Assembly (NCBI GenBank): GCA_033002965.1
Contig: JAURVB010002719.1
Coordinates: 1 to 64,000, forward strand
Origin: Piper betle
Lineage: Eukaryota > Streptophyta > Magnoliopsida > Piperales > Piperaceae
DNA: 64,000 nucleotides
Direction of reading: 5' to 3'
Shown: positions 10,251 to 23,144 of the stretch, one piece after another
Position numbering within the stretch: position 1 is the first letter of the stretch
Layout: the number at the start of each line of letters is the position of its first letter
Program-made: the position numbers and the translations under genes
Notes under the pieces: generated by a model
What the model was told of the DNA's origin: nothing
Database searches by the model: none
The model's input: only the letters and a program-made list of their open reading frames with translations

Positions 10251-13200
10251 TAGCTATGCACTGATGATAACCAGACACGCAATTCCTCAAGTACCCATTA
10301 CATGACAAAAGGAATGCAGTACACAAAGGCAAGGCAGCTAATGCATGGGGTGACAACCAGCATTAATGGGCTGTAACTTGTATGTGATGAGGTGCAGGGG
10401 AATCTGGCTCTCTTCTCATTTTGATGCTAATCTCTCTACTTTACTGTATTAGATGCCGTGTTTCTGATCTGTTCTGAGGCATAGTTTATTGGGTTGGCCT
10501 GCTGGGAGGGATGCCGAAGTGTTCCATTTGGGACCAACTCACCTTCTTTGGCTCCAAATTGGCTCGGGTCTTGTGCTTATACATAATCTAATCGAAGTAA
10601 TTGATAGTTTAGGGTAGTGAATTGAAGGCTGGTTTGAGCATATGTAAAAGAAAAATTTGTGAGATAAAATCCAATATATTTGTGAAAGTGTGTTTATAAA
10701 TGAAATATGTTAGAAATAATTAATTTCCCTACTCATTAAATGTTATACATTTTCTAAAAATTTTAACCTTCCTGTAATTGGTGATCAGCTATAAGGAGTT
10801 ACCATATACTCAAGTAATCGATTCCTCCTCATTCACTATAAGAATGTACATTACTGTCATTTAGTATGACATTGTAAACAATGTAATATATAACATGTTT
10901 TGATAACTTTAATGGTCTTGGTCTAATTTTTGTTGTGTAACATGAGATAAATAATTTTGTATTACTTTCTAGATTCATATCAATTGTGTTTAATCTTCAA
11001 TTTTTTTAAGATGGTAAAATTCACTATATAATATTAATAAAAATGTAAAATTTTGAAGATAGAATTTTTAAAGTGGGCAGATTTTGAAATCATCTAAATT
11101 AATCTCCCATCTATCTCTACTGGAGTAAGATCCATCAACCTAGTAGTATTTTCTAATATAAGTACATGATTATCATATTAGATTTGTAGTCCATTTAAAT
11201 TGAATTTGGTTCAATCGGGTTGAATCTAGTTTAGCCAGATTTTAAAATAAAATAAAATAAATTGTTATATTAAACATTTAAAATTATTTATTTTAAATCA
11301 ATCCAAGAGCAAGCTAAACTTGGAGAGATAAAGAAGGATTAGTTTAATGCCTTGGAGAAGCCAGAGACAAATAACCCGAGTAGGGGACCGGTCCATGTGA
11401 TTATGTGAAGGCACCGTGTAAAATGCTACCATCATGCATAGCATCTAAAGGCCTCGCTGGACCTGCCGGCTATCCATTACTCCTCGTTTCCTCTCCTATC
11501 GTCACTTTGGTTTAATGTCCCCACCTTCCAATCTTCCCCTTTGGTCCATGGCCTCTGGTCTCTTCAATTTACACATTGATCAGAATTGAATGTTACCCAG
11601 TACAATTTGTTACCTTCATGGCTGGAATTAACTACCATGGCCTGGCTGGAACAGCTAGAGAAGACTTAAAGAGTGAACTGTGAATAAATGGGGTTCTGGA
11701 TTTGTTTTTCTTGGACCTACTTCCCCTTTGTTTGTTTCCTCGTTGAACAAGTATGTCCTTTGGTGAGCTGGTTTATGATTTGAATAGACCATTCCAACAA
11801 TGGACCCTAAGATGTCGATTGGCTTTTTTGATAGTTTCCACATGTTTATCACAAAAATGGGCACTTTCAATTTCTACCTTTTTCTACAAAGTGGTCAATT
11901 TGAATTATTTTTTACATCTCTTCCCGTAAAGATCAACCATAGTTTTAAAATTTTTTTTACTCCAATAATCTTGAATCAACTCTAGTCCATATATAATTTC
12001 CAGTCACATTCAATGGACGGCTCCCTATTTATAGATTTTATGATTAACTCCGGAGTAAAGTAATAAAAAATCAATATTTTAAACTCTAAAGTAATATAAA
12101 TTACTATATTTATTAATTTTAAGTGTTAGAAAATTAATATCTAGTAATTTTATATAATATTTTATTTTATTCAATGCATCAGTCCTTGTGGACCTAAAGA
12201 TCACATATTGAACAGAGTGCATGTTATTGATTTAATTCGATCAAGTTTAGTTGTCAATCACATGGCTTTGGAGCTATTGCTCTTCCAATTTGACCAAGTG
12301 TTGGCATTAGGGGAGCACCCAAATATCCAGTGAAATTACTGTTATCATTCATTTATTTTGTCTGTTGTATTATAAGAACTTATTCAATATATCAATAACC
12401 AGCAATCAATTCCACAAATTATTCTTAAGTGGATATTAATTATTTAATGAAATGAAGGCATAATATCATCTTGTTCTTGCATTCTCACAGTATTTTGGCT
12501 TACACATTTTGTGCCTGTCATGTCAACACTTAGCATGTGATTTGTTTAATTTGTTCTTCAAACAAGGACATATGAGTTGTTTTTGTGCACATTGTTAGCT
12601 AGCTAGCTTGCTTCAAGATATTCACAAAATAGGGGGAGAAATTTTCTTATATGATATCCATAAAGACAAAAAGTCATTATAATGTAGATGGGGAAAGAAC
12701 ATTACTTGTAGAAGTTGCATTACCCGGTGCCCTCTGCCTTGCACATGATCCCTCTTCTTTAATGCACTTACCTAAAAGGATAAGTATTGGCTTTCGCCAC
12801 AAAAAAAAAGGTTTATTGTTAAGAGTCTTTGAATTTATAATTTAATGTTTTAAGATTATAATCTGATGTTTTAGTCACTATTTAAGACCTGCACGTTTCA
12901 GTTAAGTCTTTTTAATATTCATCAAAAATATATGTTGAGAAAAAACTCATTTATCTTCAATGTTGGATGTAATGCCTTGATCCAGTTCACTCAAGAACTA
13001 TTACTTTTGACTCAAGTCATAAGGACACTGTTTAATAGGTAGGACTTGAATTAGAAGTTGATCAACATCTCAAGAATGGAAGATTTCGACTAAATGTGCA
13101 AACAAGCACACAACAAGATGGATGAATGAATGTCTGCAACAACCTAATAAAGAAACTACGTACAACGACATGAAATAAAAATACCCAAAACATTGTAAGA

Positions 13201-13370
13201 ACTTAAAACATAGAAGTAGATAAATAGGGAACTAAGCACGTTAAAAGTAACTGCCAAACCTGAAATCTAAACGTCATATTTATAGACTTACTATCATAAG
13301 GACACAGTGTGTTTCGATTGCGCATTAGATTCCCTTGAGCCTTCTATTTTTTGACACTTTGAGTGGTTTC
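10251..13370. other. Intergenic, IQD upstream side, no gene seen
   Basis: Contains the presumed IQD promoter and 5' UTR (10251 to about 10700), where I could not pick a convincing TATA box on the minus strand. The rest is AT-rich unique-looking sequence with only short frames (up to 71 codons). A more GC-balanced patch at 11330-11560 and another at 12700-12780 have no recognisable product. Confidence 0.5.
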
Positions 13371-13563
13371 CTGTGGGTCGACTTTGCTTTTAAGTTGAGC
13401 AAGCGTAGCAGTCCAGAATTTAATACTTTGGTTTAGGGCATGCTGCGAGCCAAATCAGGTTGTTAGAAAATGGGTCTACCAAGTATCGAGTCAAATAGAT
13501 GAGTTGAACTAAGTTGAGTTGTGTCGATTCGGTCAAGTTGGGTGGGTAGAACATGTCACAGAT

Positions 13564-13702
13564 TGTAACAACCCAACTGAAAGTACAAATTAATAGGCCT
13601 ACGTCATCTCTTTATAAAAGTGAAGAATAATCCATTCCCATTAGTGGATCGGATCTTATCCTAGTAGGTATTAGATGTTAGATTAAATTTAGGGATCTCA
13701 CA
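13564..13702 (-). repeat. TRIM 3' terminal repeat
   Basis: On the minus strand it begins TGAGATCCC and ends GGGTTGTTACA, giving the canonical TG...CA. It is homologous to 13854-14006 and to the solo copy at 42311-42461 (shared TAGTAGGTATTAGATG-like block). Confidence 0.8.
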
Positions 13703-13840
13703 ATCCACCCACCTTAGAAAATTTTATCCTCGAAATTCCTATATGTGGCCCGTAGCTAGCCCTAGCTCAGGTTCTTCTTTGGCTCCTGATCAACAGCTTA
13801 GCCCCTGGTCCAATCTATCATTTAACACAGAACTAAGTTA

Positions 13841-13851
13841 TTCTGATACCA
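13841..13851 (-). other. TRIM primer-binding site (tRNA-Met type)
   Basis: The minus strand reads TGGTATCAGAA two bases inside the 5' repeat, the standard location and sequence for initiator tRNA-Met priming. Confidence 0.75.
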
Positions 13852-13853
13852 TA

Positions 13854-14006
13854 TATAACGACCCAATCGAAAGTACAAACTAATAGGCGAAATCATCTCT
13901 TCAAAAGTTGTTAACCAAAGTTGAAAATTTATAATCCATTCCCCTTAATATACTGGATCTTACTTAAATAAGTATTAGATGTAGAACTAAATTGAGAGAT
14001 CTTATA
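13854..14006 (-). repeat. TRIM 5' terminal repeat
   Basis: Homologous to the 13564-13702 repeat. Its ends have decayed from TG...CA to TATAAGATC...GTTATA on the minus strand. Confidence 0.78.
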
Positions 14007-15684
14007 GAGACATGGACAGGTCAGGTTGGTTGGCCATGGTCTTAGATTGACAAATGCAAGTGTGGGTGGGCAGATGCGAGTAGGGGTTACGAACATGGTC
14101 GGGTATGATTGGGCAAATGTGTTCTAAATGAGTCAGCAGTTCTCATTGTTAGAAATTACCAATAGGAATGGGTCATGGGTCATTGCAGGTGTCAATCGGT
14201 AGAGGAGGATGTAGGGAACTTGATAGCGGTAGCAATCGATAGATTTCATCCACTTGCTAGCCGAAAAAGGTTGCAAAGAGAAGGGTCAACTGGCAAAAAG
14301 GGTGGCCATTGATGGCAAATGTAGTGGCATCAACAGTCAAGGCTGGCCTCAAATGATTGGTGGCAAAGGAGAAGAGTTGATTTGGGTGATTTATGAAGCC
14401 AGAGGGGGCTCATTGGTAGAAATGTGCCCAAAATTCACCAATGAGAGTGGAAAACGGCAAAAAAATGTCATTGTTGAAGGTGATTGCAGTAGTGTTGGTG
14501 CCAAAGGTAGGGTGGGGGCTGTAGCCCGCAACGTAGTCATCACACTGGTGGTGGTTTAGCAGCATCATGAGGGTTTTTGAAGGTTTGATGGTTGCAAGAC
14601 AAAGTGGCAACAGTGGGGCTAGGACAAAAGGGGGAGAGTGGGGAGGGGGATCCCAAAAAATTGGAGGGCTAGTGCTTATGTGGATGACCTAAATTTGGGC
14701 ACGTAGCACGATTTGAATGTTGTGTGTAGGTCAAGTGGACAGAAAGGTTGGATTGTTGTGATCAAAAGTTAAAATTGACAAGAAGTCAAATAGAGACTCT
14801 ACAGAGTGAAAATCTAAAACTTGGATTAAGGCAGGGCCCACCGAAGATATCTAGTAGTTCGAAATCCATAAAATGTATACAAAAGAGGTATCTTGAAAAA
14901 TCAAAATAAATACTAAATGCAGTAATGACCTAAATCTAGTCTTAAAACTCCAAAACCTCTCTCTCTCAAATTCCTGTGTATCTCGTGTATACTCTAATAA
15001 TGCACTCATGCTCTATTGTAAAATAACTAATGCTATATATCTTTATAGGTATACTTAGCTTTTATAAAATGCTTATATAGTCATTTGGGCCTCATATTTT
15101 CAATCTAAAAGCTAAATTCAAACCAACTTAAAGTTGACCTGAGGTGGATAAAAGTACAGGTGGTAAAACCTTAAGCCGAAACTAAGGTCAATACACAAGA
15201 CTAGAGAAATTCAAAGAAAAAGGTGATCTCTATGTACCTTATATCACTAATATAATATTCTTCCCATTAGGAGGGCAAAATTTGATAACAAAGCGTACAT
15301 ACGTATGCTGATTTAATTATGGTTGTGTAGAGCAAAAAATAGTTAATTGTTTATTGGTCAGCCTAGCACTCTTCAAAGATAGTTCAAATGGAAAGTCTGG
15401 TTTACAAAAGGTAATGTTCTGAGGAGCTTCGTCTCTTTCTGGACGTAGCAATCTTGCTTTTTAACAAAGAATTAGTTGAGTGTCTCAAGACTCTCAACAT
15501 GATCTGGAATTCAGAAATTTCACGTGGAGAAGAGAGAATCATTGCTGTCAAGGAGAATTGTTGACGAGTATTTGTACGAAGGATTTTGCAGGTTGGCATT
15601 AGTAAATCTTATCTTTTTTTTAAATATTATAAACCACGGAAGTATTGTTGTATTTTGGTGTGGTGTTTTTTATGTTCTATTCTT

Positions 15685-16050
15685 ACATCTGCATAGCATT
15701 CGTACAGACAATTTTTGTCTTTTTTAAAGGTTATTTTAAGGTTATGTTTGGTTGAATCTTACCAAAAATTTTAAGTCATCAATTTTACGAAAATAGCTAT
15801 ATTCAATGTATGTGGCATAAAAATAATATTATATTAATTATTTTTTGTACAAATTAACTATGCATACATGGCATTCGTACGGATAATTTTCTCCTTTTTC
15901 TAACAATTAATTTAAGAATCTATTTTAGTTGATATGCAATTAGTATAAACGATATAAGAATTTTAAAACAGTCAACCTTATGGAAAATATTTATATTCAA
16001 TGCAGCTTATAGAAAAAGTAATATTAAGTTAATTACTTTGTAAACATATT
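15685..16050 (+). repeat. Diverged tandem duplication, about 180-bp unit x2
   Basis: Unit 1 (about 15685-15866) and unit 2 (about 15867-16050) both open with GCAT..CATTCGTAC(A/G)GA, continue with an AATTTTAA...TCAA...TATTCAATG block and close with AATATTA.TTAATTA. The unit shows no coding sense. Confidence 0.65.
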
Positions 16051-16440
16051 AAATATAATTATATCCAAGTGAGAACATAAAATAATTATAATTATATATT
16101 ATATAGGTCATCCATGTGCTCTCCCATGAAGAATTTTTTTATTTATCTCAATAGATAAGAAAATGGAAGAAGTTATAATTAAATTGATAACAAAATATAT
16201 TATAAAAGTACTCATTTTACTTAAGAGTAATATATACTAAATTTAGTATTAAAGTTAGCCATTTGAAATGTCATTTACATTTCTTCTTTAATTCATGCTA
16301 ACCAAAGCTTGAGTCGATTTTTTATGATAGTTAATATATATCCTCTACAAACTCTTTTCTCTCTCTCTCCAAATGTCCTTTATTCGTTTTCTTTTTGGTC
16401 GGTTTGGCTTGTCCTAAAATTGCATGGAAAAAATTTAACA

Positions 16441-16660
16441 CTTGGAAGCCACAAATTTTTTTATGTTTAGATTTCTTAAAATTTAATCAAAGAAAAATTT
16501 AATTTCAATCAAAATAATTTTAAGTAAATATTTTATAAAGAAATGTAAAACTTGGAAGCCATAAGTTTTCTTGTGTTTGGATGTTTTAAAATTTAGTTTA
16601 AAAACTTTTAATTTTGTCGAAATTGATTTATGTAAAAATTATACAAAGCAATATTTTCAT
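16441..16660 (+). repeat. Diverged tandem duplication, 110-bp unit x2
   Basis: CTTGGAAGCCA starts both units, at 16441 and 16551. Each is followed by (T)nATGTTTAGAT / GTGTTTGGATG and an AAAATTTA tract. Confidence 0.7.
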
Positions 16661-19600
16661 ATGAAAAACAAAAAAAATCAAAATAAATTTTGGGAGGAAC
16701 ATGTACATGCACATGCATATGAAAAAAAATATTTTATTTTCATATGTTTTTCCTACCATCCAAACATGGCTAAAGATTTGGTGTAGCAACAGCTATCATT
16801 TATATGATTGGTTTAAATTTTCTTAATTGACGAAGATAACTTACTTATTACTGTTAAAATTTTGAACACCCTTAGTTAAGAAGATATAAGTAAATTATAT
16901 AAGTGTTACATCAAATTTGTTGTAGCAATTGGTATAACAGATTCCTGACCTCTAAACATGTAAGAGATATTTTTCAAATTTTTATGTTATTTTATTTCAT
17001 TGCATATTCATTTCATATGAATCTTTTTCATTTACAGTACTATCATGCCAACTAAATAGAACCCTTTAAGTTTTTTTGTGGAAACATTTTGTTTACAAGA
17101 GGATTTCATAATCAATCAGCTTGTGGTGCTGACTCAAATTATAAACTTTCTTGTTCTTGCACTTATATAGGAGAAAAATATCCATTATATATTAGATACA
17201 AATTACCCATCAAAGGCCCAATATATATTAGGGTGTTCATTTCGTATTGAAGAGAGTGCTTTCTAGCATATATTAGATTTGGTTTTTATCGGCATTCTTG
17301 GTTCAATTTTCGCTACCTATATCAGGTATGCAAGTTCGAATATATCATCTCTATTTTCCAAATATAAAAAACAGTAACTCCAATAGTTCCAGAACCATGC
17401 ACATCTACATACTTAGTATGGAAATATATACTTAGTAGGAGAATATTTGGGTAGATCGATCCATTTTCCAACATCACAAATGAAATAAATGTCGAAGCCC
17501 AAATACAAACAATCCTGATTTTGTCGGCCCACTCGGCCGAACAGCTAATTGTGCCATTAAACTAACAAAACAAACTAATTATTTTTTTCCAACTTTAATT
17601 GCAAAGCTATTAATTTAACTTTTTTTTTGGAGCAAGCAGGAAATAAATTTTGGAAAAAAATTATTATCAATTAATGTGGATATTCTTATGTCATCAGAAG
17701 TAAATGTGAACCACTAAATTACAAGGACGGTTAGATAAAAAGAATTTCCTTGTCGAGGTTAAAAAAATAACGACCATCTAATCTTAATGAATACTTAGAC
17801 CCTCTCTTAGCCGATTTCGTATATCCGTAGCTTAAAGACTTGTCTACGAATTGCTATAGCGTGGAGTTGAGTTATAATGTAAGCTCACTTGAAGTTATTT
17901 ATATTATTTTTTAATTAAACAAATTAGAGGTCAATAAAATTTAAATATATTACAGGTTGAAGTAATTACGTACCCAATAAATATATCCACACTAGCTCAT
18001 ACTAAACAATCTCACAATATTCACCGTTTCTTATAACTATAAAAATAGTTTTAGGCCATTGATGACGAAACTTGACAGCTAGACATGTCACCAATCTAGT
18101 TGGGTTGACCTTCAAGAGACATATTAATTAACCCACAATTGTTCAGCAAGTGATCTGTAATATTGAAATCTGAATATGCAGGTATTCTGAATGGGAATTA
18201 AATTAATTGGATGTCAGCTCTACCAAGTTATGAAAATGATATATAAAACTATCAAAGATGCAAATTATGTATTAAATTATCATTTGTGAAAAGCTTGCAA
18301 CATTAAGAGTTTGGTCGAGTGCTTTGAAGTTTGCACTTCTAATTATAAGCTTACCAAGCCTGTTGACATCATGTTTCTGAAATATTTTGAAGTAGACTGG
18401 AAAACAACTGGTTGTTGATCCTAACTGAAAAATATTAATTATGTATTTCATTTTAAGCAAAAGAAATAGGAGAAAATTTATACTTTCCAATTTTTGACAT
18501 ATATTTACACACATACAAAATCTTATTATCTATTATCAATCTATTCATACGTAATCAAAATTTGTGAAACATCGTTAATTATCCTCGTGAGGTTTAGCTA
18601 ATGATGCAGCGAACTGTCCAACTTGATTAATAATAAAATGACTTAATTTTGAGCTAGCTGGCCTTGTTTGATTTCCTCGAAAGTCATAAATCGGCCACGC
18701 TACGTTTATGTTAAGTGTTTCGTGGATGTGTTTACATCGATTTTTCTCCTGGCTAGTTGATGAAATGAATATCCTCTGATTGATAAACCTCAACCACAAT
18801 TTATAATCCGTGAAATTTAAAAAATTAGTCCCTCATCTAGTAGTTCTAATAGTTAATAACATAAAATTAAATATATTAAGAGAGAGACTATAAATATTCA
18901 ATTGCTAATTCATCACTTTGAGCTTGGACAAGTTGATTTTAAAAGAACGACCATGATGATAAGATGTAGGGATTAAAAGATTAAGTTCCACATCAAAATA
19001 CCACTTGCAGTTGTCCATATCAATATGTAAATGGAGTTTTTTATAAGGATTTAGTAAAGAGGTTGTTTGGTGTAAATTAGCTTTAGCTGATTTAATAGTT
19101 TTGGCAACATATAAATCTAGCGATATATTTAGATCGCTTGGTTATATATATTTTTTATTTAGGCAAATTGTCCTTGTCATTCAACTATCTTTATAATCCA
19201 ATGGTTCATAATATAATAAATTTTTTGAAGTAGGAATATATAAGCGGTTGCTGATATAATTCTTTTCATTTTTTAAAACTGGACCTGTTAATTATATGTA
19301 AGTGGAGTTTAACAGGAGTTAGTTTCCTTGAGCAAGCTAGGAAGCGAAAAGTTAAAAAGTTTATTTCATGTAAATATCATAATCTTCGATGTAGCAATGA
19401 GTTTACAAGATTTTAATTATTTTAGGAATTGTGTTATATTTATTTAAGCCACTGAAAATTTAGTCAATTGGGTGAAAGGGATTGAATTATAAGGTTCATG
19501 TACCAAAAGGACAAGTGCCTGCTCTCCTACAAATTACAGATCATAAGACATATTTTTAAACATAATAAAAAATGATGATATTATTGAAAGACCATCGTAA

Positions 19601-20215
19601 AACCTAGAGAATGACAAATTTTGAACCTTAATATCAAAGATACAAAACTTACGCATCAAATAAATGGCAAAATTTTTTATTGATTAATTTGATGGGCAGA
19701 CAGATAACAATTGATTGCGTCAGCTTGTAAATTAAATATTTTAGAATGACCTAGAATTTAATATGCTAAAATAATTAATGTTGGTCTTTCATTCTTCCTA
19801 TCTATAATTTTATAATAATATAGGTAACATTACCGTACATATATGTAGGGATCTACCTCCCTACAGGTCTCTTCGGGTTATAAAAAAATGAAAGAAAATA
19901 GATGTAAGAAAAAAAGAGAAAAATAATTTTCTGATCATTTTCTCACATATAGGTGGTTAGTAAGAAAAGGAAAGCTTTGTATATCATTGTTCTTATTGTA
20001 TCTTTTTCTCCACATTTTTCATGCAAAAATAGTCGTGAAGGGATTAATTTTCTATCATAGTATTTTCTTTTTCCTATTTTCTTGTAAACAAAACAAGTGA
20101 GAGAAAAATAATACTTTTTTTCTCTTTCTCGATACAAAACTCCAATATACTTCTCATTAATAATTGCTTAAGGTTACTTATCCTAAGTAGTAATGAGAGA
20201 CTTTGTGATGCTATC
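16661..20215. other. AT-rich intergenic, no gene seen
   Basis: No frame exceeds about 80 codons and I recognise no RNA gene or element. A few oligopurine and poly(A/T) runs only. Confidence 0.5.
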
Positions 20216-20217
20216 TT

Positions 20218-20460
20218 ACTATCTATCTATCTATCTACTTATATACTATAGCAGGATGTTTTTTTTCACTCATCACATTTTGGTCTTTCTCCTTGAATAA
20301 TGATAATTTTAACCCCTAGAAATCCATGTCTTTCTTCCACTACTTGCCCAAAACTCTTCGCTTTCGTCTCCTAATTACTCATCCAAAATTCAATCTCACC
20401 ACTTTCTCCTATAAAACTTGTGACTCGAGTCAAAGTTATACATTAGCCAACCAGCTAGTT
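20218..20460 (+). mobile_element. Possible Helitron 5' end
   Basis: A (CTAT)n run at 20218-20237 leads into TCTACTTATATACTATAGC and then CACATTTTGGTCTTTCTCC. Many plant Helitrons start with a TCTA-rich 5' end of this look. Positions 20275-20410 are similar to 31691-31900. There is no Rep/helicase coding sequence, and no 3' hairpin with CTRR is attached on this side. Weak call. Confidence 0.25.
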
Positions 20461-20469
20461 CAACCTTCA

Positions 20470-20687
20470 GTTTAACTCAAGTGTACCCGCGGCACTCTGC
20501 CACTACCGTTTGGCCGTCGGCTCCCCCTTCTACCCAAACATGCTTCCCCCTCCACATGCACCACTGCCAAGATTGGCCAAGGCGATCGGGCAAGCGGATT
20601 AACCTTGGCCGACCCAGGATTGTTGCCAGCGACCATCGCCGCTACCGCAGCCCTCATCACTACGGTGGTCGTGTTGAGCCACCTCCA
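20470..20687. other. GC-rich fragment of unknown origin abutting the broken RT
   Basis: Strikingly more GC-rich than either side and shares the Pro/Thr/Ala-coding flavour of the GC islands in the long LTRs. No domain is recognisable. It could be an LTR-island scrap or a captured exon fragment. Confidence 0.35.
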
Positions 20688-21570
20688 TCTCTTGTAGTAG
20701 CTCGCTAAACCAAGAAAACTTATGATGCCGGTGACTGACTTGGGTTGTGACCAATCAATGATCACTTTCACTTTGGATGGATCCACTCCAACTCCTGCCT
20801 TTGAGATAATGCGACCGAGGAAATTCACCTCCTTCAACTAGAAATCACACTTTGAGGGCTTGGCAAACAACTGATTCTCCCTTAGAACTTGAAGAGCAAT
20901 AGACAGGTACTTCACATGCTCCTCCTCATTGTTTGAATAGATCATAATGTCGTCCACGAACACAATAATAAACTTGTCTAAGTATGGGTGGAATACCATA
21001 CTCATGAGCGACATAAAGGCCGATAGTGCATGTGTTAGACCAAAAGGCATAACTAGGAACTCATAATGTCCATACCGAGTTCAGAAAACCGTTTTCCAGA
21101 TTTATGACTCTTTTACTCGCAACTAGTGATAATCGGACTGCAATTCTATCTTAGAAAATACTCTAGCTATTTTTAGCTAATCAAATAAGTCATCAATCCT
21201 CGGTAAGGGGTACCAATTTTTGAGTGTCACTTGATTGAGTTGGCAGTAGTCAATACATAGCCGAAGCAATCCATCCTTTTTCTTCACGAAAAGAACAGGG
21301 GCTCCCCTGGGTGAAGTACGTGGCCTAATGAACCTTGCCTGCAATAACTCTTCTAGTTGACTCTTTAACTCTTTGAGTTTTGCTGGAGCATGCGGTAGGG
21401 TACTTTAGAAATTGGTATTATTCCAGGTGCTAGGTCAATGCCGAACTCCATTGCCCGCATAGGAGCTAGCCCTGGGAGTTGATCTAGGAACACATTGGGA
21501 AACTCTGCTACCACCGGAATCATAAACAAGTCTTTGGGTTTGGACTCAGACTCCACTAAGTTAGCTGTAA
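20687..21570 (-). pseudogene. Gypsy reverse transcriptase, truncated
   Basis: VVAEFPNVFLDQLPGLAPMR and EFGIDLAPGIIPIS (about 21530-21400) start the pol RT region. [13 protein letters not shown] (about 21310-21270) and [17 protein letters not shown] (21050) follow, then the catalytic FVDDIMIYS (about 20960-20935). The motif VNFLGRIISKAGVGVDPSKV (20831-20772) comes next, ending in SFLGLASYYKR at 20687. The FI and RNase H that should follow are replaced by unrelated GC-rich sequence. Confidence 0.87.
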
Positions 21571-21919
21571 AGGCTTTGCAACTATCACCCAACAACTCTA
21601 ATGCCTCACCGATCAACACGATACAAGAAGATAGATCAAGCAATGACCCTCGAAAAATGACTCACATCTCACAATTATAGAGTTTTCTAACCACTCGATT
21701 CCCTTCACAGTCAAGAAAAGCCTGGTTTGTAGACAACTAGTTTATTTTCAATAGTACATTATACCCTTTTAGCCCATACGTGATAAAGTTTCACACATAG
21801 GGTTTTTCCTGTATATCTAAGGGTAGGTTAGTCACTCCCAACTTGGTGACTTCACAATCTCCCGTTGCAATAGTGAGTTTATGGAACTTGGATAATGGGG
21901 ATGCTTGGAGTCCTAGACT

Positions 21920-22150
21920 CTTAACTAATCAAGATGAAATGAATGGGTGTGTACACCCCGAATCAAATAAAACATCCAGAATGACTCCTTGGATCAGAAT
22001 TGTACCTCGAATAGTGCATTCATCCTCCTTAGTGTTTGCGACTTCAACCTCATAGAGCTTTGCCTTTCCCTTGTCTACCAATTGTGCAGGTGCCGGGTGG
22101 TGAATAGGAGATGGTGCCTTACCCTTCTCAGGTTGCTCCTGCTGCTGCTT
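21920..22150 (-). pseudogene. Gypsy aspartic protease fragment
   Basis: RGTILIQGVILDVLFDSGCTHPFIS is the pepsin-like retroviral-type protease motif (usual form VLFDSGA.HSFIS). The catalytic Asp is kept and Cys replaces Ala (about 21935-21975). Confidence 0.8.
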
Positions 22151-23031
22151 CAGAGGCTGACAACATTCCATCTATAAGTGTCCCATCCTCCTGCAGTTAT
22201 AGCACCTACAAGGCTCCCTGCTTCTCCTTGAATGCATCTTGTTGCAATTAGGGCACAGTCTGAGCTAGGTATCCTCATGCTTCCTTTTAAAGTTCCCCTC
22301 CATGTTACCATGGTGGCTATGCAGTTGATGTCCCGTTGGCCTGTTATGGTTACTGGGAGGGTTAATATTATTGTGATGCAAAGTAACCTTCCCTGCTTCT
22401 TGGCACACTCGTACTCAAATACCAACTCCTAAGTAGTGGCTGAGTCAATCACCTCCATTATCATATTCCTTGCCGTCGTAGCAAACTTACTCCCCAATTC
22501 CGGCTTCAATCCCCAAAAGAATTAGTCAGCTCTGGCCTTTTTGGTTGCTGAAATCCAAGTGCAAAAATGGTCCAAGTGCAAAAACATCTTAGCATACTCC
22601 TAGACTGAGTCCTCCCCTTGATTAGGTTGGTGAACTCCAACGCATTCCTCTGGACAACGGCCTTCCAAAAATACTGTCCATCGAAAGTTGTCACAAATTC
22701 CGCCCACATGATAGAAGAGATCTCACGTCGATGAAATATAGTTTTCTCCATGAACTTCCACTAGTAAGATGCTTCCTCTTGGAGCAAGCACGTTGCCAAT
22801 TTCACTTGATGGCGGTGCGCATGGACAGAGCCCTAAAAGCTTTTTTGCGATGTCTATCTAGCACTTAGCCTTTATCGGATCAGTCCCTCTGACAAACACT
22901 TCGGTTCCATTCATCCTAAACTTTTCTACAGTATAGCGGTCACTATCATCAACACTTGTTGCCACCACTTGTCGGATTACCGATGGCACTGACAGAGTAG
23001 ATCGGCTTGACTATCTACGCGTGTCTGCCAT
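22150..23031 (-). pseudogene. Gypsy gag (broken)
   Basis: ATG at 23031 (MADTR), then VEKFRMNGTEVFVRGTDPIKA (the F...P..F.GG.DP..A consensus) with a stop, then PPSSEIGNVLAPRG. Near 22700 it reads WAEFVTTFDGQYF and RNALEFTNLIKG (retrotransposon gag core). The knuckle region has CPNCNKMH and CYNCRRMGHLxMEC (22240-22160): a CX2CX4HX4C zinc knuckle whose x is a stop codon. The gene binds and packages element RNA in its family. Confidence 0.82.
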
Positions 23032-23144
23032 TTGAAATGTTGAATTTTTCGTTATGGTTCATTAGTATGTCTTTGTTTAAGACTTAGGTTTATTAGCGAA
23101 AAATTCGTTGGTTAGCAACACAAAACATTGAGAAAAGATGGAAA

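Larger units (their letters stand above)
13564..14006 (-). mobile_element. Complete TRIM (terminal-repeat retrotransposon in miniature)
   Basis: A 443-bp element with two similar terminal repeats, 13564-13702 (139 bp) and 13854-14006 (153 bp), around a 151-bp interior. Read on the minus strand, the 5' repeat is 14006-13854. After two bases comes the primer-binding site TGGTATCAGAA (13851-13841), matching the 3' end of initiator tRNA-Met. A purine tract AAGGTGGGTGGA (about 13715-13704) then precedes the 3' repeat, which begins TGAGATCCC. There is no coding capacity, as expected of TRIMs, which depend on enzymes from other elements. Repeat divergence indicates an old insertion. Target duplications are no longer clear. 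Confidence 0.8.
13380..15000 (-). repeat. Fragment of a long LTR (minus orientation), hosting the TRIM
   Basis: On the minus strand, 14750-14680 reads AATCGTGCTACGTG...CCACATAAGCAC. This lines up with ATCGTGCCACGTG...CCACATCAGC at 28963 and ATCGTGCCACGTGG...CCACGTCACC at 41199. It is followed by a degenerate version of the same coding-like island (14010-14650) and, beyond the TRIM insertion, by the Thr/Cys-rich CCCA-type run at 13380-13560 seen at 41830-41950. It is strongly diverged and the ends are not determined. The 101-codon frame at 14254-14559 falls in this island and has no known domain. Confidence 0.5.

Noticed and set aside
12690..12780. Possible microRNA precursor (TTGCATTA ... TAATGCAC)
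   Set aside because: The complementary arms are only about 8 bp and no known miRNA sequence is recognisable.
14254..14559. 101-codon frame considered as a small gene
   Set aside because: Falls in a decayed LTR island, has no recognisable domain and no splice or promoter context.
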